From positions 310,001 through 374,000 of the forward strand of contig JAKCPI010002775.1 of NCBI GenBank assembly GCA_023213315.1: a DNA stretch of 64,000 bases, given 5' to 3'. Of this stretch, positions 36,620-48,887 are shown in pieces. Under the pieces are notes generated by a model. That model saw only the letters and a program-made list of their open reading frames with translations. It was not told where the DNA came from and searched no databases. The position numbers were made by a program, and so were the translations under genes. Positions within the stretch are counted from its first letter, which is position 1, and the number at the start of each line of letters is the position of its first letter. This DNA is from Euborellia annulipes (Eukaryota > Arthropoda > Insecta > Dermaptera > Anisolabididae).

Positions 36620-37080
36620 TTATTCTTTCGTTTGTTATTTGTGACTTTCTCGCATTTCCGGCAAGTGACCGTAAAAAAATAACCTTCTCGTTGGTGGCAA
36701 TAAAACTATATTTAGTGAGTCAGAGTCATTGTCACGTATTTCGTTTTGGGTGGGAGAAATTCAGGGATTGACTTTACTGAAAGAGTGTATATATAGGGCG
36801 ATGTGTTAAATACGAGGGTCACACAACCGAAATGGGATGGGACTCCGGGTCTGGGGTCAGTGATGCTCTCTAGCTCTCTACCCTTTCCAATCCACTAGAA
36901 AATACTTGCGTTCACCCTCTCTAAATCACATTGAATGGTCCGTGAAATTAGGAACGTGCACACACAATGCAGGAAATGGTGGGGTTTGAGGGAGGTATGG
37001 GGACATCGATGTGTACACTTGTCTACCGAGAGAGAGAGAGAAAAGGTTCCAACTCGAGCTACTAATGATGGCACTCATCA
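36620..37080 (+). promoter_or_regulatory. Unique block with a TATA-like element
   Basis: Non-repetitive, balanced-composition DNA. It contains TGTATATATAGGGCG near 36787, a CTCTCTAGCTCTC pyrimidine stretch and a GA microsatellite (about 37029-37043). No coding frame longer than a few codons follows. It could be a promoter or conserved noncoding DNA. Confidence 0.25.
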
Positions 37081-37204
37081 TCATGGATGAATAATTAATA
37101 ACAGTTACAAGTTATAATAATTATCAATTGATTGGGACAATTCATAAATAAGTAAATAAAATATACAGTATTTTAATATTAATTCCCCCGTGCCAGATGA
37201 ATTT

Positions 37205-37850
37205 TAAATCTAAAATAAGAGAAAGTAAAAATCTGATGTGATTAACCTTCGGTAATCGGAAGTTGTGTACTCTGCTGTCACATCAGATTTTTTTGTTTCG
37301 AGATATATTTAGTTTCCCATATCACTTTAGTTCTGACCACTTGCGTTTCATAAGTAAAAAAGCCACTTGATTCAAAATTTCCATAGGCTCTGTGTATATT
37401 AAATGTTGACTGCTTGAAATAAACTATGGTTGTTTTTCAAAATTTGGGTATTTTAAACACAATAGAGAATCCTAAATAAATACAATATTTCATAAGAATT
37501 GCAATTGTTTTTTTTAAGTGCAAAAAGTTTCAAAGGGGACTGACTTCCTTTTGAATAGGAATTTACATGCAAATCCCCATAGGGATTTAACATTGTCTCT
37601 ATGAAAGGAAGAGCCGGAAAATGAATTTGAAAAATCTGAAATACATAAGTAAAGTGAACTTCAAACAATTTTCAAGAAATATTTTAATGATATGAATACT
37701 TTTTAAAGAACATCTAAAAAATAAGTGATTTATGAAAAATCAAAATCGTAAGACCAAACTTTGAGAAATTCGAAAAAAATCTGAAAAAGTACTTCAGTAA
37801 AGTACTAGTACTTTTTGGCTAATTTTGTCCATTCAAACATGATGAGTTTG
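37205..37850 (-). repeat. F1 dispersed repeat, minus strand
   Basis: Full terminal hairpin at about 37220-37290, then the GAATCCTAAATAAATACAA block and TACTTCAGTAAAGTACTAGT. Confidence 0.75.
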
Positions 37851-38165
37851 GAATTCTAAGGTTGGCGGAAATGGCCGAATGTTGCCCTCTGGTGGTCGCC
37901 TTTTTTTTTATAAAATATTTCAATAAAACGTAACCTGTCAAAATCAAATAACCTCACTTTTTGGTTAAATTCAGCCATGTTGGATGACGTGAAAAATCCG
38001 ACTCCGTGATTGGTCGATCCATGGGTTTGGAAAAAAAGGCATGCAAAAAAATAAAACATGTGGAATTAGCCAAAAACCCTTGCAATCAGACGCTAGGGTC
38101 ATAAATGACGTCAGATCGCATGCGATATAACAAGAAAACCCTCCGTGTGAAGCGGCCTTAACTTG
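37850..38165. other. Unique block with CRE and TTAA-bounded end
   Basis: Contains CTCTGGTGGTCGC, ATGACGTCAG and a terminal GCGGCCTTAAC. It may be a decayed DNA element, since it begins abruptly inside F1. Left TIR not found. Confidence 0.3.
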
Positions 38166-38688
38166 GCTACTTGAAACTGCTTCTTATTTACTTAGAGAAG
38201 CAACCTTGAAACATTTTGTACCAAAAACTAATAATTATCCAATTTAATTGTAGAAATGAATAAGTAAATTTGAATTAATTTGTTTTATTAGTAATTTTCC
38301 AAAGGTGCTCTTAAGATATGATGAACGCCGCGCCGTTCAAAAGCGATAAAAAGAAAAATGAGATTGTGAACCCAACGAGCCATTTCCGAAAAGGTTGCCC
38401 TGCCGAGGAGGGGCAGCTGACATTTATGTTTATTTTTTTGTTTTATTATCATCCTACAAATGAACAATATTTATCCGCGCAATATTATTTCTTTTTATCG
38501 CCTCTAATTAATAACGAAATACAAAAGTGAATTAATATTTTCTTTTTTTCTGGTTAAAGGAATAATTTTAAATAGGCTTATTTCAACCGGAAAAATTTTA
38601 AATTCTTTAATATGTAACTGATGATATTATGAAGGTGTTGAAAAGAAAGAGGCATCAAAAATTATTTGTTTATTAATTCAAGCCAGCC

Positions 38689-38731
38689 AGAGCTGACGTT
38701 TCGTCGCATTTGAGACCACCATTAGAGCCAA
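38689..38731 (-). other. Decayed hammerhead-like motif
   Basis: Minus strand: stem I GGCT pairs with AGCT after GAAACGTC (38695-38702). The core reads CTAATGG instead of CUGANGA, and stem II is weak (GTC/GAC). The intact GUC cleavage context and pairing stem I suggest a former hammerhead. Confidence 0.35.
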
Positions 38732-38739
38732 TCTTATTC

Positions 38740-40160
38740 TCAACATATTTTAACAATTTACAAAAAATTACAGGTACAGTTTAATAGTGTTAATAAATAC
38801 CACGAACAGGGAGTGAATTCACTCAATAGAAATCACTGTTACTATCGGCTGTGCATACTTCCTGTTAAATTCTCAAAAAGACAATCTATTCAATATATCT
38901 TGACACTAGATGATCCCGAAGCGTCGAAAAAATGCTTATCACTTATAAATACCTTTTTCTCATTGTTCAGATTTTATCTATAAATAGGGTTACCATAATT
39001 TATTAAGGTCAGATTTGGACAGTTGACTTGCTGGGGGGGTCTGTGAGTAATGGAAAATTTTTTGAAAATTAGGGACTGAAATCTGCGTTTTTAACTATCC
39101 TGAGACGTAAAGAATATTATCAAACATAAGCTTTTTAAATATAAAAAAATAAGTATTATGGAGTAAAATTCCCCAATCTAGCCAGATTTTCGGTTCGTAT
39201 TATTGCAGTAGTAAAATCCGGACATTTCTCAGACCCGGACGCCAAACCTGACAAGTGTTCCAAATCCGGATGAAATTCATATCCATACCCTAGTTATAAA
39301 TCCAATCTATTAGAAGATTTTGAAGCTAAAAATTATGATTAAGAAATAATTCCTTAGCAAATTTTCTAATTTGACATAAATCTGGTTCACACTAAAAAAA
39401 ACTTTTTTAAATTATTTATACGAAATATGATGAGATTTAGCAAAAACTGTGTGTTTAAACCATAAAATGCCTTTAAAAAAATTCACAATTTAGGGTCGTT
39501 ATCTATTCAGAGTTTTTGCAAGTACTTTTGAAAAAGTACTCTAATTATATTTTCTTCAACTTCGTTTCAACTATTTGATATACAATACTTTTTCAAGAAT
39601 CCAGTAGTAATGGAATTTTTCGAATTCTAAATAATAATAAATAATAATAATAATAAAATCACTAATAATAGTCCTAAGTACAAGTCAAAATTGAGGACTC
39701 AGGGTTTTGAGGTTAAGCTTTTCGAACCAATCAGCATAAAATTTCTTTAATTATAATAAAAATAATTATCTGTTCTATTAGGTTCTTGATCCTTTAATAC
39801 TTTTTTCATTTTAGTTAGTTTTTTATTCAGTAAATCCAGTTTGCAAATCCAATTGGGAGGGGAATAACATCGGTAAATAGAGAGGTGTTTATAATTCTGG
39901 AAATGCTTAGCAAATGAGACAAGTCCGGGTGCTGGAAGGTCCTTGTTTCTTATGAGAAAGAGCTTGTCCTGCTGATAGGGACAAGATCACAACACACAAG
40001 AACATAATTGGCGTTTATTTGAAACGTTGTCGACGACACCCCTTTGGAAGGTTAGTTAATTTGTCCACCACGCCCAAAATGATGTCCTCACTTAGAAACA
40101 AACCCGGGCCCTTTGATAAATTAGCTATCATTAATTAAAGAATATCTACAGGCTGCCTCC
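38740..40160. other. AT-rich, apparently single-copy stretch
   Basis: No coding frame or repeat boundary seen. The segment 39890-40150 has more balanced composition but no gene signal. Confidence 0.4.
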
Positions 40161-41590
40161 TTCCTTTCCACCTTTCTATAGAGGTGTATCGATTTACCAA
40201 ACATTGGTGGATTTTATATCATTAAATTGAATCAAATTTAAGATTAATATTTTTCAAATTCATTTACATTAAAAAAAATCATTGTGTGGTTTTATGAAAC
40301 CATGGTGCAAGTGAAACTTTTTTTCGGATCGTAGGCGTTTAACTGAAAATTTTCAGAAAATTATTCAATTAAGGGTATTAAAATCGCGTTTTTAATCTTA
40401 ACTTAATAATTGGAAAATGAGGATTGATTGATAATGGGAAATCAATAGACGCATGTTAAAAACTGAGAACATTATTTATTTAGCAATTGAAGATTTGAAT
40501 CATTTTAAATTATTTTAAAAATTATATTTTATCAATTTAAAAATTGAATAATTAAATCTCCCAATTATTTTTTTTATAATTCGTCATATATATTAAATTT
40601 CAACTTTCCTATTTTTGTCACGGGTTGTGACGTCATGGCTTTTAGCGTCACGGCCTGACGTCACGGCTTGTAACGCGACATGCTGATAAAAGAGCGAAAA
40701 AATTTGAGAGGATCAAATAAAAGTTTCACTTTAATAATTTACTTTATTCTCGCAAATTTGTTATTTTAAATAGATGGTCTTATTCAATCTCAACTCAAAA
40801 GATCAAAAAAAAACCCTGCATTACTTACTTTTTCGGCCAATCAAGTTTATAAATATGATTTGTTATTTTTATTTATTTATTTTAATTTAAGAAAAAAAAA
40901 TCCATTCTTAAATTAGCAAACGAATAAATATAAATTCTTCTTTACAAAAAAAAAAAAAATTTTAATATGAACAAAAAAATTCCCATATTTTATGCTTATT
41001 GGTTTCTCGGATTTTTCATAAAGAATTTCAATCTAAAATAATAATATCACAATATAAAAAGAAAAGTCTTTTATTAAAATATAGATATATGATACATTTA
41101 ACTTAAAGATATTTATTTTGAAATAAAAATTTTATATATATATTCAATTTTACCAGCGATAAATTTAAGGGAAAAATTCATGAAATCGATCAGGTGCTCT
41201 TGCAATTACAAGGCCCCATGTTTCATATAAATCTATTATTATCAGAAAGAGTGTGGGGGATGGGGGTGAGGGGGGAGGGTCCAGTAAATCCTCTCGCATA
41301 ATTCATGGCCAATATACTCTTTTGCTAAATTGATTTCTATTCACCAATAATTTTAATCAAAAGTAAAAAAAAAAAAAAAAATGCCGGATGTTAATAAATA
41401 TAGATATCTAAATTTATGGATTTTTTTTGTTTTGGATATTGAGGTGAATACTAACCTATACTTTTTTGTTTTCTGTTAAATAATAATGTTAATGAAATTA
41501 ATTGGGAAATGCTTAAGTTATGGTGGAGTCGAACCAGGAGTCTATTTTGAGCTTTGATTGAAAAAAATCTTTTCATCTTTTTTCAAACAA
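40160..41590. other. AT-rich stretch
   Basis: Holds the CRE cluster near 40.6 kb and a G-rich run at about 41253-41280. Nothing else supported. Confidence 0.4.
40617..40690. promoter_or_regulatory. Cluster of cAMP-response-element sequences
   Basis: Two full TGACGTCA palindromes at 40628-40635 and 40656-40663 are 28 bases apart, with an AGCGTCACGG half-site between them. The surrounding DNA is very AT-rich, so the cluster stands out. It looks like a short degenerate duplication of a GTCACGG/TGACGTCA unit. Confidence 0.35.
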
Positions 41591-41650
41591 AGCTCTACTT
41601 AGTTAATGTTTGAAGTTATATATTTAAAACTGAGGCGTGGAATAAGCTTT

Positions 41651-42040
41651 TAAGGTGTGCGTCTCGAAAAGCCGTTAGAAGACGATTGACTACCGAGTTA
41701 GTCTAGGCGGCAAAAGATGGCGTTAGTTTTTCCCATAGGGATACAAGGAATTTATTCCATTTCATTTGAAAGATTCCAGCTAATTAATTAAGGGTAAAAA
41801 ATTAATTATTTTTTAACACAATGATTACTGATTTAATTATCTATAAGATATAGAGCGATTTTTTTTTAAATATCTTTTATTTAATGTGATTAATCTAAAA
41901 AAAAAAATTTTCTTTTTTCGAAAATCAAAAAAAGGGGTAGATATTTTAAATAGCTTTAATTTAAAAAAAATTTAGGTCGATAGCTTCGAAATTGTGGCCG
42001 CTGGAATCTCCCAAAATTAGCACCCCGAGACGCGCACCAA
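41651..42040. mobile_element. TIR element with GGTGYGCGTCTCG ends
   Basis: It starts AAGGTGTGCGTCTCG and ends CGAGACGCGCACC, which is the inverse. It interrupts an F1 repeat. Its right half recurs as a direct copy at about 42490-42660 inside the composite palindrome's spacer. No coding capacity. Confidence 0.6.
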
Positions 42041-42210
42041 ACAAAATCACCCAAAAAGTACCAGTACTTTATTGATGTTCTTTTTCAATTTTTTTCGACT
42101 TTCTCAAAATTTGCTTTGACGATTTTGATTAAAATTCATTATTTTTTAGATGCTTTTTAATCTCTATATTCTAATTTTGCCCTCAAAATGGTTTTAAGCA
42201 CACACTGTAA

Positions 42211-42240
<30 letters not shown>

Positions 42241-42249
<9 letters not shown>

Positions 42250-43010
42250 GTAGACAGATCGTGAAATTAGACAGTTCATGAACTGTCTAGACATTTCATG
42301 AACTGCAGCCAGATCGTGTAATGGTCAAACAGTTACATGATCTGGCTAAAAATTTTAGACAGTTCATGAAATGCTATTGGGCCTTAGACAGATCGTGTAA
42401 TGCTCGAGAATTACATGAAATGTCTAAATTTTTTAGGCAGTTCATGAACTGCCTAACAGCAGTTTTGCCGATCGTGTACTGTTTGTAATTTAATGCAATA
42501 AATCTAAAAAAAAATTTATTTTTTCGAAAATCAAAAAAAGGGCTTCTATAAGTTGTAGACATTTTAAATAGCTTTAATTTAAAAAAAAATTGAGGTAGAT
42601 AGCTTCAAATTTGTGGCCGCTGGAATCTCCCAAAATTAGAACCCCGAGACGCGCACCTTAACCCAAGATTTACAAAGTGAGGGAGATTTGGAAAATTTAG
42701 TAATCGATAATAATAATAATATTGAAAAAAAATTGACTTTTTCGAGATCTTTATTTGCTTTACATACAGTACACGATCGGCAAAACTGCTGTTAGGCAGT
42801 TCATGAACTGCCTAAAAAATTTAGACATTTCATGTAATTCTCGAGCATTACACGATCTGTCTAAGGCCCAATTGCATTTCATGAACTGTCTAAAATTTTT
42901 AGCCAGATCGTGTAACTGTTTGACCATTACACGATCTGGCTGCAGTTCATGAAATGTCTAGACAGTTCATGAACTGTCTAATTTCACGATCTGTCTACGA
43001 CATATATCTG
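42241..43010. repeat. Composite palindrome: inverted arms built from short palindromes
   Basis: Arm 1 (42241-42484) and arm 2 (42766-43010) are reverse complements with about two mismatches in 244 bases. The spacer is 281 bases. Each arm contains smaller palindromes, for example AGACAGTTCATGAACTGTCT (42269-42288; 42960-42979) and AGGCAGTTCATGAACTGCCT (42435-42454; 42794-42813), plus imperfect ones around CAGATCGTG. The unit is inserted in a family A repeat, itself inside an F1 repeat. It looks like a fold-back transposon with structured ends, but I do not recognise the family. Confidence 0.85.
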
Positions 43011-43273
43011 AATTTTCAATTGTTTATCATATACTGTTTATGAAATTTCATTTTTTAGTATATCCCGAATGTAAAATTTATAAACAGTTTGTGTAACAGA
43101 CTTCCATTTAAGTAAACTATAGTTTACGAATATCCCTTGAAAATTTTTAAGATTCTTGTAATTCATAGCGAAAGTTAGGAGAAATGGTTGTAATGGCGAC
43201 AAAATATAATTATTATACTTTTCTGTTTATAAATTTTACCATACCACTGGGAACTAAATCTATAAATAAATGT

Positions 43274-43364
43274 ACCATACAGAGAAAAGATATTGTGGCT
43301 ACCTGGCATTTGAGCCTTACGCCAGGTAGCCGCCATCTTGTACAATATCTTTTCTCTGCACGGT
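43274..43364. repeat. Small hairpin element in F1
   Basis: CAGAGAAAAGATATTGT with GGCTACCTGGC pairs with GCCAGGTAGCC and ACAATATCTTTTCTCTG. The right arm has about 11 extra bases. Total about 90 bases, inserted in an F1 repeat. Confidence 0.7.
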
Positions 43365-43578
43365 ATGTGTGAAAAGCATAAAACACAACTTTAAATTACC
43401 GAAGGTAAATAATAGTTGTGTGCTGTTCGATTAGTCAGACCATTTTTTTATATTAAAAAAAAGACAATATTTTTAATTCTATATTCAAATGTTCACATTT
43501 TTTTAGAATCTTTATTTATTTGATGATTATTTTGTTTGAAAATAAATAAAAAAAAATTCCAAAAGATAAAACCGAAAT

Positions 43579-43756
43579 TTGAAACTTATAAATCCGTTGA
43601 AGGGGAAGTCAGAAATGTCCCATCTGGGAGGCAATTTTCCGTTTAATGGCACGAGAATGGATTCCAGCCCCTTAGACACATTTGCAGGCCTTCGGCCCCT
43701 CGGGTCAAAGGCCAAAGGGAGAGAAAGGGCTTGGGAGATGATGTCCTCCTCCAACG
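43579..43756 (+). other. Possible coding exon in a GC-richer block
   Basis: A plus-strand frame starts at 43579 and reaches a GTAAGC donor at 43757. The peptide has ordinary composition (for example MSHLGGNFPFNGTRMDSS). The opposite strand is also open over the same stretch, so strand is uncertain. There is no second copy in the window. I cannot assign a family. Confidence 0.25.
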
Positions 43757-43949
43757 TAAGCAGACTCTAGAATTTCATTCCGAAACACTGATTCCTAAAT
43801 CCCTGCATTTTTCTTTGCCAGAATCCATTTATTTGATTGATTTAAAGTTACTTAAAATTTTGCTTAATTCAATGGAACTATGAGTGCGGGCAAATAAACA
43901 AATTCATTTTATGTTAATGATAATGACTCTATTCCTTTGCTTTGATTTG

Positions 43950-45260
43950 ATTTTCTCTTACCTATATACGTATGTAATATATAGGGATATAGTATTGCGA
44001 TCATGTCAAAAATTGGTTGAGATTTTGATGGAAATACATGTTTTTAGGTCCCTTGAGTTCAAAAAAGTGGGTCCCGTATATGTGTGTGTGTGTGTGGACA
44101 ATTTTAATCATGAAGGAAATGAGCTACGCGGTTGAAAAGTACTGTACTTTACTGATGTACTTTTTCAGTTTTTTTTCGATTTTCTCAAAATTCGCTCAAA
44201 CCATTAAAATTCAAAAATGTATTATTCTTTAGATGCTCTTTAAGATGTATATTCTCATTTTGCCCTTGAAATCTTTTGAAGCACACTTTACTCTTGTACT
44301 TCATAGGAAAAAGATAAGAGAAATGGTTGCCATGGTAACAGAATATATTTCCCATTTTGATTAAAATTCATAAATCTTCTATTTTTTAGATCCTCTTTAA
44401 AAAGTATATCAGAGGAAATTATTTGAAGTACACTTTATTGATGTAATATTACAATTTTTTCAAATCCGGCTCTTCCTTTCATAGATCCATTGTTAAATCC
44501 CTATGGAGATTTAGATTCATAAGGAAGTCAGTCAGTTCCTTTTTGAAACTGTTTACACATTTATAAAATTTTTTTCCAATTCTTATGAAATTTTGTAATT
44601 ATTTAGGATTCTCTATTGCAATGGTTTCCGAACTTTATGTTACAACGCCCCCCTTAAAAATATTTAATCGTATAACACCCCCCTCCCCGCATGAAAAAAA
44701 AAATAATACAGAAACAAAAATTTTTAATGGGAAAAAATATAAATTTATATCTTCTCATCTCGTCTTGTCCCGCGATGCGGGGTCGGCGGACCTCACTCTT
44801 TCCCTCCAACCCTATCAAACGTTTTTACGACCGGAAGAAATAGGACAGGCCGACCCGTCGCACGGTCTGACGCCTGTTGAAAAGAGGAAGGAAGAGACAG
44901 ACATTTAAAGAACTAAAGGACTGCCTGTCCCAGCTCGGGCAGCTCGTGGTCGCCATCCACGTGCCCACAAGATGTGGGCCCCTGAGCAATAAAAAAAAAA
45001 TATATATATATAAATTTATATAAAAATATTTTTTTTTATTATTTATTATTATTTATTATTTTTTCATAAAACTAACAATCATTTGGAAAATTGCTCGCTG
45101 CAGCGCCTATGGAAATTTTGAATCAATTGACTTTTTTACTTTTTACTTATGAAATGCAAATGGTCTAGTCAGGAACTAAGGTACTTTAAGAAACTAAGTA
45201 TATCTCGATACATAAAAAGTTCTGTACTGTGCAACCAGTCACACGAGATTTTTTAATAAA
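43950..45260 (+). repeat. F1 copies, partly duplicated and interrupted
   Basis: A plus-strand F1 (43950-44345), a second diverged F1 tract (44350-44625), the GC-richer repeat (44750-44995), and an F1 end (45090-45255). Confidence 0.65.
44750..44995 (+). repeat. GC-richer retroelement-end-like repeat, copy 2
   Basis: Contains GTCCCGCGATGCGGGGTCGG, GGACAGGCCGACCCGTC and GCTCGTGGTCGCCATCCACG, ending in A-rich sequence. It interrupts F1-like sequence. Confidence 0.55.
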
Positions 45261-45404
45261 AATTCAATCTTTTATATATATTAATGAAAACTCACCAGGA
45301 CTGTGTTGATAATTAGTAGAAAGGATAGGTCGATTCAGTCCAATAAAAATATATAAAGAATAATTTTATATATTTTTTATTATTCAATTCAATGTCCAGA
45401 TCTC

Positions 45405-45452
45405 AGACCTGACGGTTTCGGCCACTTTGCTGTTTGCCTTCCTCAGTGAGGG
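45405..45452 (-). other. Hammerhead-like motif with an inserted base
   Basis: Minus strand: core CTGAGGA intact (45440-45446), one extra A, stem II GGC/GCC, then GAAACCGTC, which has an extra C within the minimal stem III. Stem I pairing is poor. Confidence 0.35.
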
Positions 45453-45499
45453 CCGGATCCAAATGATATACGTTATAAAATATTTTAATTTATGGTGGT

Positions 45500-46750
45500 T
45501 AAGAATTTTATTTTACTTTACAAACATATTTACCTAGATAGGTGAGATGAAGTTATCATTTAGATCCTTAACAAAAATATAGTAAGACTTATAATTCGAA
45601 AGTGATGACATTCACTCTGCTCGTCATGCAATTAGAATATAAAACAAAAAGATTTTGAGGAAGACATGAGCATCTAGTGGTCAATTTAGGACTACATGGT
45701 TATAATTTTAAATTTTTTTTTTTTTTTATACAAATACAAATTAATAAATATTAATTAAATTCAAATGAACATTTTTTATATAATTGTTTTTTAAATTTTA
45801 AATTTTAAAAGTAGGAAAGCAAAAATTATACAATATTAATAACTTTTATTTGTTGATTTTATTTATAATCCCGGTGTAGTTGTTACTGAGATATTCTGTG
45901 TCACTCTTGAAATTTATGGTACGATTTCTGATGAGTTGAATGTGAGCTGCCTCTTTGAATTTCCTCTTCTGATCATTTTTTTCGTGGCATAGAATGCTTG
46001 AGCCCTCATTTATATATATACCTGGTATATATATTTCATTAGACATCAGGCCACGCGACAAGCCAGTCTGATTTTTTTTTTTTTTTTTTTTTTTGTTCAT
46101 TCAATTTATTCTCTTTTATTTATTTTCTCTACTCAATTATATAATCATCTTTAAAATATTCCGAATGAAATTTAAACTATCAAAGATCACTTTTGTGTTT
46201 GTTTCAGATTTTTTTTTCCCCTTAATAAGTCGTTGGATGAAAAATTTATGATCTCAGAGAGAGTGACACACATGTTCACAACTTCACTTTCCACTGTGAC
46301 CGACACTTCAACTTCGCCTGGGATTTCTTCCATCCTCAAATACATATTTATAGTTGATTTTCGTTACCAACTCGAACTACATTGAAGGTGAAGTATCATT
46401 TAATTTATTTTTTCTTAAATAAATAATGACAACTGACTAGATATAAATCTCAATAATTTTAATGAATTTGAAGTTATTTTTTATCCTTTTAATAATTATT
46501 AAATAAATAGATTACTTCACTTCTATGTAATCAACTAATAGTAAACTTATAAAATAAATAGCAAAATATCGATATAGTAAACAAGAACTCGCTTAACCTT
46601 CGTGTTAAAAAAATGAGTTTTTTCTCATATAATTAGCTACCTGGAGTATAAGGAAAGATTTGTGAAGACTTACTAAAGACATCATTTATAAAAATTATTA
46701 AGGATTAATATTAGGCCTACATTTTTTTAAAGTGAAACTTGTATTACATC
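45500..46750. other. AT-rich stretch with a small balanced block
   Basis: 46200-46390 has balanced composition, and a 37-codon S/T-rich plus-strand frame from 46272. No convincing splice pair. Confidence 0.35.
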
Positions 46751-46754
46751 GCCT

Positions 46755-46925
46755 CAAATTTTTTTTTTCGGCATCTGAGGCCATTTAGACAGGCTCTACC
46801 CGTACCTATTTATTTCAATTGATTAGTATCCAATTCAATTGAAATAAAATTTCTCGCCTTGGAGGTGTTTCGAACCCACGATCTTTGGCACCAGAAGCTA
46901 ATGCTCTACCTCTGAGTCATAGATC
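46755..46925 (-). mobile_element. tRNA-derived SINE, second family, minus strand
   Basis: Minus strand: TATGACTCAGAGGTAGAGCA (A-box region) and GTGGGTTCGAAAC (B-box region), then a body with TTTCAATTGAATTGGATACT. Related copies at 48888 and about 51385-51475. Confidence 0.75.
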
Positions 46926-46929
46926 AAGG

Positions 46930-47460
46930 TCAAATATTAAAAATTAAAATTAATTAAAATAAATAATTAATTTTTTAACAAAAATTCAAAACATTTCCAT
47001 GAAAAAATAAATAAACAAGGCTTCTGTTTCTAATTTCACACCATAGTTAAGTTTTATACCGAACTTTGGATCTTGGTTAGTTAACTACGACCTAGTTTAT
47101 GAATATGATTTCACAAACTTAGTATATTAAAATTCAAGCACGTAAGTTTGTGAAAAACCTTGGAAAATTCATATTTTTTTTACAGTGTAGCTTATCCGAG
47201 GGATGAATTGTTAATTAGAAGCAGTGGCGGATCCAGAGGAGTTTCTCGGGGGAGGGGGTTAATCTGGTGTGACTGGTCGCACAGCACCCAATTTTTTCTT
47301 ATTTTTCTATTATCTTATCTATTATTTCAATTTTTAAGTATTAGTTTTTAAAATTTTATATTAAAAATACAATTTTTTCCCAAAAAAAAAAAAAAATATT
47401 TTCTCAAATCTTGGGGGGGGGGTAATTACCCCCTTTACCCCCCTCCCTTGTATCCTCAGA
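46930..47460. repeat. Family A end and G-rich TIR fragment
   Basis: The family A right end (ATTTTTTTTACAGTGTA) lies near 47175-47190. CAGTGGCGGATCCAGAGG starts at about 47223 and runs into the F1 terminal hairpin. A G/C-run piece follows to about 47450. Confidence 0.6.
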
Positions 47461-48600
47461 GATTGGAAGTGGTGGAATAGAAACGAATCTGACACTATAG
47501 TGCTCTATTTATACTCAATTTTTTTGAATAATTTGCTTCGTTATATGCGTAATAAACCCAAAATGATTTAAAAAAATTTAAAAATCAAGGTTGATTTCTC
47601 TAATCTAATTTCAATCTATTATAGAACTTTAATTTCCTTTTCTTTTAACAGAAGTTACAAAAAAAAAAAAAGACTGTTGTAAATAAAAACTTGTTAAATT
47701 AAATAGAACTTTTTAGTGAATTGACTAGTTTGACAAAAGCATCTTTTGTCATCATTTGCGACACTATGCCTTTTAATTGAAGAATGAAACTTGATCAAAA
47801 GCTTGGGAAGAAATTACTTTTTAGATTAATTTGACTTAGCTGCTCCTTGGCTTGCCATCGCCCCCCCCCCCCCCTCCCTCTTTCACCCCTCCCCCGAAAA
47901 GTGTTTCTTATCAATGTTGATCAAACGTAAATCATGGCTTCTCTCACCTCACTTACGAGAATGCGGCACAGTATTGGAAATGCGACTGGAAATTCCATTC
48001 CTGCCGACTAACTAAACAAATTGATTTGAAAACTAATCTAAGAATTTCCACATTGTTGCTTTCGCCAATAATCTCTTCTTGGGCGAAAGTGCAAAAGACC
48101 TCTTCCGAGTTTAATAGAGCAGTTATCCGTCTCTAGAATTTTATTTAATCAAGCGTTAGTGACATATTTCACAAATTTAGAAGGGGGTGAGGTGCGACAC
48201 ATCAGCACGTTAAGAAATTAATTGGCAAACTCCATGACGCTAAACTATTTGCGAGTCTTGTTAGAGCGACTATCACATGACATTATGGAACAAAGCTATA
48301 TAGAATTACGGTTTTAATTGTAAAGAGTGAGGTGAAAATGCTTTTATGTCCTTTGAAGATAGAGATTCAATTATTTTATTCAAATATTAGAGATAAAATT
48401 CATTTAGGTTATAAACATTTTTTTTAAAGGACTTTTATGAAAAATTTCATTTAATTAAAAAAAAAAAAATTTGAATAAAAAAAAAAAACAGTATTTTCTT
48501 TTAAAGGTCTATATAATAATGTAAATTTTTAATAATAAATTAATATAGAAAGAAATTATAAAAAGTGAAATTAAAAATATACCAACTGTGACTTACTAAT
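47460..48600. other. Apparently single-copy stretch
   Basis: 47800-48330 has balanced composition and a C-run near 47862. No exon supported. Confidence 0.4.
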
Positions 48601-48652
48601 ACTTATAGTAAAAGAATTAGATTTTGGGTTTTACTGTGGTTTATTTGTAAAA

Positions 48653-48697
48653 ATTACAACGTTTCTGCCACTCATTCTGTGGCCTTCTTCAGGTACA
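48653..48697 (-). ncRNA. Hammerhead-ribozyme-like motif
   Basis: Minus strand: stem I TAC, intact core CTGAAGA (48686-48692), one extra base, stem II GCCAC/GTGGC with loop AGAATGA, then GAAACGTT and GTA pairing back to TAC. The surrounding sequence (about 48605-48740) is the same family as the fold-back element at 33.6-33.9 kb. Confidence 0.5.
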
Positions 48698-48887
48698 ATT
48701 CAGCTAAGATTATAAAGGTTGTTACATCTGTGACATACTAGCTTTTCTTTTATGATTAGAAAGAGATAGCCCCTTAAAGTTCTGCAACCAAAGTAGCAAT
48801 GGCAAAGTGTCGGTTGCCTATAGGATGCTTTGCAGGCAAAATGAAAATATTCTAAATTATATTATTAACATTAAAAATTTTATTTTA

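Larger units (their letters stand above)
41590..43450 (+). repeat. F1 repeat carrying stacked insertions
   Basis: F1 pieces at about 41590-41650, 42041-42205 and 43140-43450 are separated by a TIR element (41651-42040), a family A copy and the composite palindrome. A third small hairpin element (43274-43364) lies in the last F1 piece. Confidence 0.6.

Noticed and set aside
39940..40060. CTGATAGG and GAAACGTTGTC resembling a hammerhead
   Set aside because: The two cores are about 70 bases apart without a supporting stem II, so pairing does not fit.
42755..42952. 65-codon frame with a partner at 42374-42562 (-)
   Set aside because: Both come from the arms of the composite palindrome. The repeated peptide reflects short DNA palindromes.
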